A DNA stretch of 16,434 bases from an uncultured Clostridia bacterium. Its GTDB lineage: Bacteria > Bacillota > Clostridia > Christensenellales > CAG-917. The DNA lies in NCBI GenBank assembly GCA_947589635.1, contig CANQCC010000018.1:1-16434 (forward strand), in the 5' to 3' direction. Below, one piece after another: positions 1-7,934 of the stretch. The translations under genes were made by a program, and so were the position numbers. The notes beneath the pieces were generated by a model that saw nothing but the letters and a program-made list of their open reading frames with translations, was not told the DNA's origin and searched no databases. Positions within the stretch are counted from its first letter, which is position 1, and every line of letters starts with the position of its first letter.

Positions 1-197
1 GGGAGGAGAAGGAGATAGTGGGCGAAGAGTTTGAACTTCCCGATTTTACGGGTATGAGTCTGTCTCAGGCAAAGAGCGCGCTTGACAAACTCGGATTGTA
101 TTTTGAAGTGGACGGCGAGGGCGACAAGGTTACGGGACAATTTCCCGCCGCCGGCATGAGAGTGGACAAGCGCAACGCCGTGCTGCTTATGACGTAA
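1..197 (+). CDS. SpoVD/PBP2-type transpeptidase, C-terminal PASTA end (partial)
   Basis: The 5' end lies outside the window. The reading frame is open from base 3 to the TAA at 195-197 and gives about 64 residues. They contain a PASTA domain: a start like LPDFTGMSLSQAKSAL, a GLYFEVDGEGDKV strand, the QFPAAGMRV turn and a terminal strand VLLMT. PASTA domains sit at the extracytoplasmic C-terminus of penicillin-binding proteins and Stk kinases, where they bind muropeptides or the transpeptidase domain. Just before murE in Firmicutes the expected gene is spoVD or pbpB, a class B transpeptidase that crosslinks septal or spore-cortex peptidoglycan. The family call rests on the PASTA sequence plus position. 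SpoVD and PbpB cannot be told apart because the catalytic domain is not in view. Confidence 0.8.
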   Translation, partial: EEKEIVGEEFELPDFTGMSLSQAKSALDKLGLYFEVDGEGDKVTGQFPAAGMRVDKRNAVLLMT

Positions 198-282
198 GCG
201 GGGTAAAACAAACTCCGTTTCGGCTTCCGTCGGCATTGCGATCTGAAAAGAACTTCCGTTCATGTCTTGTTTTGCGGTGCGG

Positions 283-311
283 TTGATAAAGCGATATAAG
301 ATAATTATTAT
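283..311 (+). promoter_or_regulatory. Candidate sigma-A promoter of the murE operon
   Basis: TTGATA (283-288) and TATTAT (306-311) are separated by 17 bases, each one mismatch from the sigma-A consensus. Transcription would start near 318, about 20 bases before the murE ATG at 339. A 7-base inverted repeat, GTTGATA (282-288) and TATCAAC (317-323), flanks the -10 region and could be an operator. The 141-base gap after the transpeptidase gene supports a separate start here, though read-through from upstream is also possible. Confidence 0.5.
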
Positions 312-338
312 TATGGTATCAACTTGCGGAGGGCGCAT

Positions 339-1781
339 ATGCAGCTTAAAGATCTTCTGAAAAATATCGACGTGATTGAAAGCAACGCCGACATGGACGC
401 GCAGATGGGCGAGATAAGAATAAAATCGACGGAAGTGCAGGACGGCGACGTATTCGTCTGCCTTGAGGGCGTAAATCACGACGGCAACGATTTTCTTTCC
501 GATATCAAGAAAAATTTTGTGGCGGTGACCGAAAAATTGCCCGCTGCGGACGACATCCGCTACGTGCTTGTCAAGGACGCGCGGCTTGCCTATGCGCAGC
601 TTTGCTCGAACAGATTTTTGCAGCCTTTAAGCGACATGCGCTTTATTGCGGTAGTGGGCACAAACGGCAAGACGTCCACGGCGCATTATATAGAATCCAT
701 ACTGACTTTCGCGGGCTTCAAGTGCGGACTTATCGGCACGGACGGGCACTATGTGCAGGGCGTGAAAGTGGGGGAGAGCCTGACCACTCCCGACCCGTAC
801 GAGTTTAACAGTTTGCTGTTCAACATGCGCGCGAAGGGGTGCGACTTTGTGATATCCGAGGTGAGCGCCCACGCTATATATCTTGAAAAGCTGGGGACTG
901 CCAAAGCGGATATCGCGGTGCTTACAAACATATCGCAGGATCATCTCGACTTTTTCAAGAGCTACGAGGCGTATTGCGGCGTAAAGATGTCTTATTTTAC
1001 GTCCGAACACGTCAAAAAGGCGGTTATAAACGTGGACGACGCAAGCGGGCGCATACTGCTTGAGCGGCTGCATGACGACAAACTTCCCGCGATAAGCTAT
1101 GGACTTGAAAATCCCGCGGACTGTTTTGCGGTAAACGTGCGCGAGGACATAGACGGACTGTACTTTGTGGCGAATCTGTCCGACGATATAGTCGAGGTGA
1201 AGTCCGGGCTTTTCGGCGAATTTAACGTATACAATCTGCTTGCCGCTATGGCTGTCGCAAAGGAGGTCGGCGTGGACGGGCGCACGCTTTTGGCGGCGGT
1301 GAGAAGGATAAAGGCCGTTAAGGGCAGATTTTCCGTACTTAAAAACGATAAGGGCACTATCATCATAGACTTCGCGCACACTCCGGAGGGGCTTAAGGGC
1401 GTGCTTTCGACAGCGCGCACTCTCACAAAATCCCGCCTCATCACGGTGTTCGGCTGTGGAGGGGACAGAGACGCTCTCAAGCGCAAGATCATGGGAGAGG
1501 TCGCGTCAAAATACAGCGACTTCATAGTGCTGACCTCGGACAATCCGCGCAGCGAGGACCCTCGCGACATAATAAACGACATCCAGAGCGGCGTTTGCAT
1601 AAAGGATATCAAGTGCATCGTGGACAGATTGGAGGCGGTAAGATACGCGCTGTCCGAGATGGAGGAGGGCGATACGCTTGTCATCGCGGGCAAGGGCAAC
1701 GAAAACTATATAGAGGTCAAGGGAAGAAAGATCCCCTACAGCGACTTCGACGCCGTGGCGAGGTATGGGCAACTGAGATGA
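339..1781 (+). CDS. murE: UDP-MurNAc-tripeptide synthetase, probably meso-diaminopimelate-adding
   Basis: MurE is a cytoplasmic Mur ligase that uses ATP to add the third residue to UDP-MurNAc-L-Ala-D-Glu. The product has 480 residues, normal for the family. Visible motifs are GTNGKT (about residues 107-112, ATP loop), LTNISQDHLDF, a Y-x-x-x-K segment near residue 216 (the usual carbamylated lysine), FNVYNLLAA, GRF, DFAHTPEGL, GCGGDRD and DNPR (about 401-404). DNPR is the known signature of enzymes that accept meso-diaminopimelate rather than lysine, so the wall is inferred to be DAP type. The ATG at 339 was chosen because GGAGGG (328-333) lies 5 bases ahead of it; an in-frame TTG at 324 would overlap that ribosome site. 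The stop overlaps the mraY start as ATGA, and the usual murF is missing between them. Confidence 0.96.
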   Translation: MQLKDLLKNIDVIESNADMDAQMGEIRIKSTEVQDGDVFVCLEGVNHDGNDFLSDIKKNFVAVTEKLPAADDIRYVLVKDARLAYAQLCSNRFLQPLSDMRFIAVVGTNGKTSTAHYIESILTFAGFKCGLIGTDGHYVQGVKVGESLTTPDPYEFNSLLFNMRAKGCDFVISEVSAHAIYLEKLGTAKADIAVLTNISQDHLDFFKSYEAYCGVKMSYFTSEHVKKAVINVDDASGRILLERLHDDKLPAISYGLENPADCFAVNVREDIDGLYFVANLSDDIVEVKSGLFGEFNVYNLLAAMAVAKEVGVDGRTLLAAVRRIKAVKGRFSVLKNDKGTIIIDFAHTPEGLKGVLSTARTLTKSRLITVFGCGGDRDALKRKIMGEVASKYSDFIVLTSDNPRSEDPRDIINDIQSGVCIKDIKCIVDRLEAVRYALSEMEEGDTLVIAGKGNENYIEVKGRKIPYSDFDAVARYGQLR

Positions 1782-2776
1782 GCGGCGGGATAAAACTTCT
1801 CGTATACTTCATATGTTCCGTCCTGTTGAGCGCCGCCTCTGGGCCCCTTGTCATAGCGCTGATGCGCAGGCTGAAGGCAAAGCAGACTGTGCTTGGATAT
1901 GTCAAACAGCACGAGCATAAAAGCGGCACGCCCACTATGGGCGGGTTTATATTTCTGCTGCCCGCGCTTATAATATCGCTTATAGAGCACACGGCGTTTT
2001 CGCTTGTGGCGATATCGCTTACGATGGGCTTTTGTCTGTTGGGATTTCTCGACGACTTTATAAAGATACGCTTTTCGCGCAATCTCGGCCTGAAGCCGTA
2101 TCAGAAGATAATAGGGCAGCTCGGTCTGAGCGCGGCGGCGGGATATTTTGCCTACGCGTCGGGGTATATCAACGCCGAAATGTTTATCCCCTTTGCGGGA
2201 GTGGACGTCAACTTAAGTTACGGCGTCATAGCGTTTGTGATATTTATCTTTGTCGCGACCGCAAACTCCGTCAATCTCACGGACGGATTGGACGGGCTTG
2301 CGGGAACAAGCTGCACGGCATATTTTCTCGGATTCGGGCTTTTATGCTATCTTTTATATGCCGACGCGCTTTCGGCGGGGGACGCGGCGTACGCGAAAGA
2401 GGTTTTGTCTCTCGCGGCGTTTTGCGCCTCGCTGTTCGGAGGGCTTATCGGGTATCTGTTGTTCAACTCCTATCCCGCGAAGATAATGATGGGCGACACG
2501 GGATCGCTTGCTCTCGGCGCGGCGTGCGCCTCCGTCGCGGTATTTTGCAAAAATCCGCTTTTGATAGTCACATCCGGCATAATGTTTGTATGGTCAAGCA
2601 TATCTGTTATATTGCAGGTGCTCTCATTCAAGCTGACCGGAAAGAGGATATTTCTTATGGCGCCGTTTCATCATCACCTCGAGATGAAGGGGATGAAAGA
2701 GACTCAGATCGTAGCGCTGTATTTTGCGATAAGCATGCTTGGAGCCGCCCTGACTTTGATTTTTGCGAGGGCATGA
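1778..2776 (+). CDS. mraY: Phospho-MurNAc-pentapeptide transferase
   Basis: MraY is the polytopic membrane enzyme that transfers phospho-MurNAc-pentapeptide to undecaprenyl phosphate, making lipid I. The 332-residue product has about ten hydrophobic segments. It keeps the family motifs: TPTMGG (51-56), FLDDF with Asp92 and Asp93, NLTDGLDG (166-173), MMGDTGSLALGA (from 237) and the APFHHHLEMKG loop with three histidines at 298-300. These carry the Mg and nucleotide-binding residues. The ATG at 1778 overlaps the murE TGA. The only purine-rich site (GAGG, 1760-1763) is 14 bases away, so translation is probably coupled to murE. A longer in-frame start at 1595 lies inside murE and adds residues unlike the family, so it was rejected. 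Confidence 0.97.
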   Translation: MSGGIKLLVYFICSVLLSAASGPLVIALMRRLKAKQTVLGYVKQHEHKSGTPTMGGFIFLLPALIISLIEHTAFSLVAISLTMGFCLLGFLDDFIKIRFSRNLGLKPYQKIIGQLGLSAAAGYFAYASGYINAEMFIPFAGVDVNLSYGVIAFVIFIFVATANSVNLTDGLDGLAGTSCTAYFLGFGLLCYLLYADALSAGDAAYAKEVLSLAAFCASLFGGLIGYLLFNSYPAKIMMGDTGSLALGAACASVAVFCKNPLLIVTSGIMFVWSSISVILQVLSFKLTGKRIFLMAPFHHHLEMKGMKETQIVALYFAISMLGAALTLIFARA

Positions 2777-4086
2777 TGGAACTTAATGGCAAAAACGCCG
2801 TCGTCTACGGCGCGGGAGCAAGCGGTATCGCCGCATATGAGCTGCTGTGCGCAAAGGGCGCCAAGGCGATAATTTTCGACGACGACCCAAACGTCGGCAG
2901 AGCTACAAACAGCGTAGGGGTCTTTTCGGACGCGGATATCGTGGTGCTCAGCCCCGGCGTCAGCGCGGGCAAGGATTTTTTGCTCGACGCCAAACTTGAA
3001 AACAAAATCGTCATAAGCGAGCTTGAACTTGCCTCCCGCTTTTGCATGGCGGAGCAGATTGCCGTCACCGGGACAAACGGCAAGACGACCACAACTATGC
3101 TTATCGACGCCATCTTCAGGCGCGCTGGCATGCCGAGCTACGCGGTGGGCAATATAGGCACGCCGTTTTCATCCATCGCCGACAGGCTTGACGCGACGGA
3201 TATCGCGGTCATAGAGGCAAGCAGTTTTCAGCTTGAGAGCAGTTTGGAGTTTTCGCCTGATACGGCGGTGCTTCTCAACATAACTCCCGACCACCTAGAC
3301 CGTCACGGCAGTATGCAGAAATATATTGCCGCAAAGTCCAACATTTTCCGCGCTCAGGGCGAGCAGGACGTCGTGATCTACAACGACGATGACGACGCTA
3401 TCAGGGGATTATTGCCCGATATGGTAGCAAAAAAGGTGCCTTTCAGCATTTCGCACCCCGTGAAGGGCGGCGCGTACATATCCTCCGACTTTGTGTGTTT
3501 CGACGCGCGGCCGATAGCCTGCGTGGAGGATATGGACCTTAGGGGTAGGGAGCTTGAAAACGTGCTTGCCGCGACCGCCGTCGCCATGGAGCACGGCATA
3601 ACTCCGTACACTATAGCCGCCGCGCTCGGCGAGTTTTCCCGTCCCGCGTTCAGGCGCCAACTTCTGGGAAGCAAAGACGGCATAAAGGTGTTCAACGATT
3701 CAAAGGCGACCAACGTATTTTCCACTCTCGCCGCGTGCGAGAGCATGGATGGCCCCTCCGTACTGATAGTGGGAGGAGCCAAAAGAGCGGAAAATTTTTC
3801 CGAACTCTTTTCGGGACTTCCGGCAAAGATCAAGGCGATAGTGGTGTGCGGGGAGAACGGCGAGGACATTTTGCGCGCCGCGCGCCTTGCGGGATATGAA
3901 AATATATCCTCATGCGAAAATCTTGAGCGCGCTCTCGACAGGGCGCTTCATGAAGCGAGGACAAACGGACTTAAAAACATACTGTTTTCTCCCGCTTCCA
4001 AAAGTTTCGACGCGTTTGACAACTATGAGGAACGCGGCAAATTTTTCAGCGCCGTCGCAAAAGAGATGGGCGTGAGGAAGTCTTGA
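2776..4086 (+). CDS. murD: UDP-MurNAc-L-alanine:D-glutamate ligase
   Basis: MurD adds D-glutamate to UDP-MurNAc-L-Ala in the cytoplasm. The 436-residue product shows the N-terminal Rossmann-like GAGASG loop, TGTNGKTTTT (about 98-107), the SFQLE motif (about 150-154), NITPDHLDRHG, NDSKATN (about 307-313), the C-terminal SPASKSFD and the YEERG end. Two central motifs depart from common MurD: the usual GxHNxxNxLAA reads GRELENVLAA, and the usual LPHRxE reads PAFRRQ. The ligase call is still secure because the MurD-specific SFQLE, NDSKATN and terminal motifs are intact. ATG 2776 is preferred because GAGGG (2767-2771) is 4 bases away. ATG 2773, one codon earlier, is also possible. Either way the gene overlaps the mraY stop. 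Confidence 0.94.
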   Translation: MELNGKNAVVYGAGASGIAAYELLCAKGAKAIIFDDDPNVGRATNSVGVFSDADIVVLSPGVSAGKDFLLDAKLENKIVISELELASRFCMAEQIAVTGTNGKTTTTMLIDAIFRRAGMPSYAVGNIGTPFSSIADRLDATDIAVIEASSFQLESSLEFSPDTAVLLNITPDHLDRHGSMQKYIAAKSNIFRAQGEQDVVIYNDDDDAIRGLLPDMVAKKVPFSISHPVKGGAYISSDFVCFDARPIACVEDMDLRGRELENVLAATAVAMEHGITPYTIAAALGEFSRPAFRRQLLGSKDGIKVFNDSKATNVFSTLAACESMDGPSVLIVGGAKRAENFSELFSGLPAKIKAIVVCGENGEDILRAARLAGYENISSCENLERALDRALHEARTNGLKNILFSPASKSFDAFDNYEERGKFFSAVAKEMGVRKS

Positions 4087-4087
4087 T

Positions 4088-5323
4088 ATGAAAAACATGA
4101 CTCGCAGGCCGCTGCCTCTTTTGGGCGCGTTCCGCAAAGGCGGAGAAAGGACGGAGCTTTACGGCGCAAAATTGCTCGCGCGCGGAAGGGCGGATATTCC
4201 GCTTGCAGTCGCCGCGGTATTGCTTTCGGCATTGGGGCTTGTCTTTATTTATTCCGCCTCGAGCTACAGTGCGAATCTGACCTATGGGGATCCCTTTCAC
4301 TATGTCAAGACACAGGCGGTCGCTCTGTTTGCGGGGCTGCTCATCATGGTCTTTTTGTCCCATGTGGGCACTGACGGCCTGAGGAAGTGGGCGCCCGCGA
4401 TTTACATAGTGGGACTGTTGCTGCTTGCGCTCGTCTTCGTCCCGGTGATAGGCGTGGAGAGCTACGGCGCAAAAAGGTGGTTAAATCTCGGGTTTTTCAC
4501 GATCCAACCCTCGGAATTTGCAAAATTCTTTATGGTTGCCGCCATCGCGCGCTTTGCGGCGGGCGCGGATATGAAAAAGTTTTACAACGTGCTTATAACG
4601 CTCGCCATGGGAGGCGCGGTCTGCGTGCTTCTGATCCTTGAGCCGAATATGTCCATAACAGTCTGCGTGGTCGCGGTCATCTTCATCATGCTGTTTGTAA
4701 GCGGAGCGAGGGCGAGGCATCTCGTCCTGCTTATAGTCCCCGCGATCGCGCTCGCCGTACTGCTTGTCATAATCGAGCCGTACAGGATGCAGAGGTTGCT
4801 CGCCTTCCTCGATCCGTGGAAGTCGCCTCTCGAGGAGGGTTATCAACTTATCCAATCCTATTACGCGCTGTCAAGCGGCGGACTGTTTGGGGTAGGGCTG
4901 TTCTGCTCGCGGCAAAAATATCTGTTTTTGCCCTTTGCGGAGAGCGACTTCATTCTGTCCGTGATCGGGGAAGAGACGGGACTTATCGGAGTGGCGGTCG
5001 TCATGGCGCTGTTTATCGTGATAGCGGCGCGAGGCATAAAGATAGCGCGCAAGGCAAGCAATCGCTTTGACTGCTATCTTGCGGCGGGGATAACCGCGGT
5101 CACATCGGTGCAAGCGCTTGTCAATACGGCGGTGGTGTGCGGGGCTATTCCGCCTACCGGGCTGCCTCTTCCTTTTGTCAGCGCGGGAGGAAGTTCGCTT
5201 GTGGCGTATCTTGCGGCTATAGGCGTGCTGATGTCCATATCCGGAAGGGCAACGCCGTATCCGCGCGCGGACGAGCGTCATAAAAACACGCATTTTTCAA
5301 AGGACGCATACGGTAAAGTATGA
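4088..5323 (+). CDS. SEDS peptidoglycan glycosyltransferase, FtsW/SpoVE type
   Basis: SEDS proteins polymerise lipid II into glycan strands together with a class B penicillin-binding protein. The 411-residue product has a basic N-terminal tail of about 35 residues and then about ten hydrophobic segments. Motifs seen are RWLNLG (130-135), IQPSEFAK (139-146), LEPNMS, LDPW (241-244), YALSSGGLFGVGL, the ESDF segment with the conserved acidic Asp near 287, GEETGLIG, and PPTGLPLPFVSAGGSS (355-370). Position after murD matches spoVE of Bacillus subtilis, the sporulation member of the family. With no other SEDS gene in view, whether it serves vegetative division, cortex synthesis or both is not settled. 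GAGGAAG (4074-4080) lies 7 bases before the ATG. Its stop overlaps the murA start. The likely partner is the transpeptidase at the window start. Confidence 0.93.
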   Translation: MKNMTRRPLPLLGAFRKGGERTELYGAKLLARGRADIPLAVAAVLLSALGLVFIYSASSYSANLTYGDPFHYVKTQAVALFAGLLIMVFLSHVGTDGLRKWAPAIYIVGLLLLALVFVPVIGVESYGAKRWLNLGFFTIQPSEFAKFFMVAAIARFAAGADMKKFYNVLITLAMGGAVCVLLILEPNMSITVCVVAVIFIMLFVSGARARHLVLLIVPAIALAVLLVIIEPYRMQRLLAFLDPWKSPLEEGYQLIQSYYALSSGGLFGVGLFCSRQKYLFLPFAESDFILSVIGEETGLIGVAVVMALFIVIAARGIKIARKASNRFDCYLAAGITAVTSVQALVNTAVVCGAIPPTGLPLPFVSAGGSSLVAYLAAIGVLMSISGRATPYPRADERHKNTHFSKDAYGKV

Positions 5324-6579
5324 GCGACGTCATAGTAATTCGCGGAGGAAATCCGCTTCATGGGTCTGTACGTCTGCACGGTGCCAAAAACGCCGTGCTT
5401 CCTTTGCTTATGGCGGCTACGCTTACGGACGAAGAGGCGACGATAGTGGACTGCCCGGATATCTCCGACGTCAGGGCGATGATCAAACTTCTGACTTCGC
5501 TTGGCGTGGAGGTCTCGCGCGAGGGCAGAAATATCCGCGTCTCGGGCAGGGTGCAGGCGCGGGAAGGGGACGAAAACTCCGCCAAGGTCATGCGCTCGTC
5601 CATGTTCATGCTCGGCGCGCTGTTAGCGACGACGGGCGAGGTGCATATGCCGCTCCCCGGAGGATGCGACATAGGAGGCAGGCCCCTCGACATACATATC
5701 GACGCGCTTAAAAAAATGGGCGCGGAGGCTCAGATATCGGGCGGCGTTTTGCATTGCAAAGCGAAGAGGCTTGAGGGCGCGGACATAATCTTCAGATATC
5801 CGAGCGTGGGCGCTACGGAAAACGTTCTGATGTGCGCGGCGCTCGCAAACGGCACAAGTCGGATAATAAATTGCGCTCGGGAGCCCGAAATATCCTCTCT
5901 TGCCTGCGCACTTAAAGCTATGGGCGCCAGGATCTACGGGGAGGGCAGCTCCGTCATGACGGTGGAGGGCGTAAAAGCCTTGCGAGGCGCAAAGCTCACT
6001 CCCTGCGCGGACAGGATAGTCGCGGGGACTTTGCTTGCGGCGACGGCAGCGGCGGGCGGGGATATATTTGTGTACGGAGCGGAGCAGAGAGACCTTCGCG
6101 CGGTCGCGGACGCGTTTTGCGGCGAGCATTGCAAGGTCGGCTTTGACAGCGCTGGCGTGCGCGTGCGCTCGGACGGGTGCGTGAGCGCGAGGAATATAAC
6201 GACCGCGCCTTTTCCTCTTTTTCCCACGGATATGCAGCCCCAATTTATGGCGGCAAGCTGCTATAGCGACGGGGTCAGCGTGATAAACGAGACCGTGTTC
6301 GAGCGCAGATTTTCTCACGCGCGCGAGCTTGCGAAGATGGGCGCGGACATAACTTTGGACGGAAGGCGGGCGATAGTGAGAGGAAGCGCTCTTCTGCATG
6401 CGCAACTTGCGGGAGCGCATATGCGCGCTCAAGATCTCAGGGGCGGGGCGGGACTTATCGTCGCCGCGCTTGCCGCAAAAGGGGAGAGCGTCATCGAGGG
6501 CGCGCGCTTTATCGACAGAGGCTATGAAAATATCGAAGAGACTTTACGTTTGCTCGGCGCGGACGTCGAGAGGTTATAA
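5320..6579 (+). CDS. murA: UDP-N-acetylglucosamine 1-carboxyvinyltransferase
   Basis: MurA carries out the first committed step of peptidoglycan synthesis, moving enolpyruvate from PEP to UDP-GlcNAc in the cytoplasm. It is the target of fosfomycin. The 419-residue product has the full family length. It shows GAKNAVLPLL with Lys23 and Asn24, the LPGGCDIGGRPLD loop with the catalytic Cys at 116 (sensitive Cys form, not Asp), FPTDMQPQFMA, ETVFERRFSHARELAKMGA, and DLRGGAGLIVAALAAKG. The ATG overlaps the ftsW stop (ATGA). No good ribosome site precedes it, which points to coupled translation. In many Clostridia murA follows murG in this cluster; here murG is gone and murA follows the SEDS gene directly. 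murA is the last gene of the operon. Confidence 0.96.
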   Translation: MSDVIVIRGGNPLHGSVRLHGAKNAVLPLLMAATLTDEEATIVDCPDISDVRAMIKLLTSLGVEVSREGRNIRVSGRVQAREGDENSAKVMRSSMFMLGALLATTGEVHMPLPGGCDIGGRPLDIHIDALKKMGAEAQISGGVLHCKAKRLEGADIIFRYPSVGATENVLMCAALANGTSRIINCAREPEISSLACALKAMGARIYGEGSSVMTVEGVKALRGAKLTPCADRIVAGTLLAATAAAGGDIFVYGAEQRDLRAVADAFCGEHCKVGFDSAGVRVRSDGCVSARNITTAPFPLFPTDMQPQFMAASCYSDGVSVINETVFERRFSHARELAKMGADITLDGRRAIVRGSALLHAQLAGAHMRAQDLRGGAGLIVAALAAKGESVIEGARFIDRGYENIEETLRLLGADVERL

Positions 6580-6583
6580 ACAG

Positions 6584-6603
6584 GCGCTTTAGCGCACGTT
6601 TTT
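6584..6603 (+). terminator. Weak candidate terminator after murA
   Basis: A short stem GCGC-TTTA-GCGC (6584-6595) begins 4 bases after the murA stop and is followed, after two bases, by GTTTTT. The stem is only 4 bp, so termination may be partial and some transcripts could continue into ftsA. Confidence 0.35.
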
Positions 6604-6613
6604 GAGGTTTCAA

Positions 6614-6657
6614 GCGCCGATACGGCGCAAAATGCCAAAAAAAGTAAAAATTTTTAC
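6614..6657. repeat. Two inverted repeats in the murA-ftsA gap
   Basis: GCGCCG-ATA-CGGCGC (6614-6628) is a perfect 6-bp stem with a 3-base loop and no T-run. GTAAAAATTTTTAC (6644-6657) is a perfect 14-base palindrome ending 30 bases before the -35 box of the ftsA promoter. Both are seen directly; any operator role is inference. Confidence 0.6.
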
Positions 6658-6687
6658 GTTGCGATAAAAAATCTTTGGCTAAAAATC

Positions 6688-6714
6688 TTGACAGCGATTA
6701 TATTATTATATAAT
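6688..6714 (+). promoter_or_regulatory. Candidate sigma-A promoter of ftsA-ftsZ
   Basis: A perfect TTGACA (6688-6693) is followed by TATAAT (6709-6714) with a 15-base spacer. An overlapping TAATAT (6711-6716) gives the ideal 17-base spacer. The region is strongly AT-rich. The start would fall near 6721, leaving a leader of about 38 bases before the ftsA ATG at 6759. Confidence 0.7.
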
Positions 6715-6735
6715 ATAAAATAAGAATATAATTTT

Positions 6736-6749
6736 GCCGTCCCGACGGC
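6736..6749 (+). promoter_or_regulatory. Hairpin in the ftsA leader next to the ribosome site
   Basis: GCCGTC (6736-6741) and GACGGC (6744-6749) form a perfect inverted repeat one base ahead of the GAGGG ribosome site (6751-6755). In RNA it would fold as a 5-bp stem with a CCCG loop. It lies between the likely start site and the ATG, so it could affect translation or serve as an operator. No function is known. Confidence 0.45.
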
Positions 6750-6758
6750 CGAGGGATT

Positions 6759-7934
6759 ATGAGCGGTTTATTTTGCAAGGATATTGCGGTGCTTGACGTC
6801 AACTCTCGTCTTATAAGTGCCATCGTCGGCACAAGAAAGGCGCAGAGCGTTTTCGGCATAAAGGCTATCGCCGAAAAACAGCACCAGGGATATGAAAAGG
6901 CCGTTTGGTTCGATCTTGCGGATACTGTTTCCAAGGTCAAGCTTGTGCTTACCGAGGCCATGAAATCCGCTTCTTCAAAGACCAAGCGCCTGTTTATCGG
7001 CGTTCCGGCGGAGTTCGCCGCGGTGGTCACAAGGCAGGTCGACGTAAGCTATGATAAAAAGCGTCACATCGTTGACGACGATATAGATTATCTCATGCAG
7101 AAGGGCAACAGCTTTGACGTCGGCAATCAGTACACTACCGTAAATATGTCCGCAATATACTACATGCTTGAAGGCAGCGACAGGATTTACGGCGACGTGC
7201 GCGGGCTTGAGGCCAAGGGCGTCAGCGCGCTTGTGTCGTACGTGCTTGCCTCCAAGCGCTATGTGGAGATTTTCGACGAGATCGCCGGCGAGCTTGGCTT
7301 TACCGACGTCAGATACATTTCCACGGAGTGGGCGCAGTGCGTCAATTTGCTTGAAAACGAGCAGCGCGACAACGTCTACGCGCTTATCGACATAGGATAC
7401 TTAAGTTCATCCGTGTGCATCGCCAAGGGCGAGGGCATACTTGATATGCGTTCGTTCTCCATGGGCGGGGCGCACATCGCCGCCGACATTTCGGAATATC
7501 TCGAGGTCCCCTTCGACATGGCGGAAGAGGCCAAAAAACTTGTCGACCTCAACCTTGAATATGACGACGAGGCAGTGCTTGTGGAAAATTCGGACGGCGA
7601 GGTCAAAGCGTCCTATGCAAGCGAGATCGCGCGCGGCAGACTTGATATGTTCGGGCAAGTGATAAACAACATACTCGGCTCCTACGGCGGGGATCTTCCT
7701 CCGTACATGCCCATTTATCTCACGGGCGAGGGCATAGGCGCAATGCGCGGCGCCAAGAAGTATTTAAGCGAACTTCTCGGCAGAAATATCGAGCTTATCA
7801 CTCCGCGTCTCCCCGGGTTCGTCAAGCCGGACGGAAGCAGCAAAGCGTCTTTGCTTATCATGGCGGACTCCCTCTCGAGGACGGGCGGCGTAGCGAGTTT
7901 TTTCAAAAAGTTATTCAGCGGAGGTAAAAAATAA
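6759..7934 (+). CDS. ftsA: FtsA-like actin-fold division protein, divergent
   Basis: FtsA ties FtsZ filaments to the membrane and recruits later division proteins. The 391-residue product is somewhat shorter than usual (about 420). Order of parts: an actin-like first strand (IAVLDVNSRLISAIVG, about 9-24), a segment matching the FtsA-specific 1C domain (about 85-165), the second phosphate strand (LIDIGYLSSSVCIA, about 210-223), MGGAHIAADI, a late TGEGIGAMRG adenosine loop, and a C-terminal amphipathic helix (SFFKKLFSGGKK) typical of the FtsA membrane anchor. The nucleotide loops are degenerate: DVNSR replaces the common DIGTSK and DIGYLSS replaces DIGGGTT. Identity rests on these parts plus the one-base overlap with ftsZ (TAATG). 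No divIB/ftsQ precedes it. GAGGG (6751-6755) is the ribosome site, with a short spacing of 3 bases. Confidence 0.88.
   Translation: MSGLFCKDIAVLDVNSRLISAIVGTRKAQSVFGIKAIAEKQHQGYEKAVWFDLADTVSKVKLVLTEAMKSASSKTKRLFIGVPAEFAAVVTRQVDVSYDKKRHIVDDDIDYLMQKGNSFDVGNQYTTVNMSAIYYMLEGSDRIYGDVRGLEAKGVSALVSYVLASKRYVEIFDEIAGELGFTDVRYISTEWAQCVNLLENEQRDNVYALIDIGYLSSSVCIAKGEGILDMRSFSMGGAHIAADISEYLEVPFDMAEEAKKLVDLNLEYDDEAVLVENSDGEVKASYASEIARGRLDMFGQVINNILGSYGGDLPPYMPIYLTGEGIGAMRGAKKYLSELLGRNIELITPRLPGFVKPDGSSKASLLIMADSLSRTGGVASFFKKLFSGGKK

Noticed and set aside
2032..4086. A 684-codon version of murD starting inside mraY
   Set aside because: The first 248 codons read mraY in another frame; family similarity begins only at 2776.
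5623..6432. A 269-codon minus-strand frame inside murA
   Set aside because: It is the antisense of a complete, motif-rich murA, with no family features of its own.
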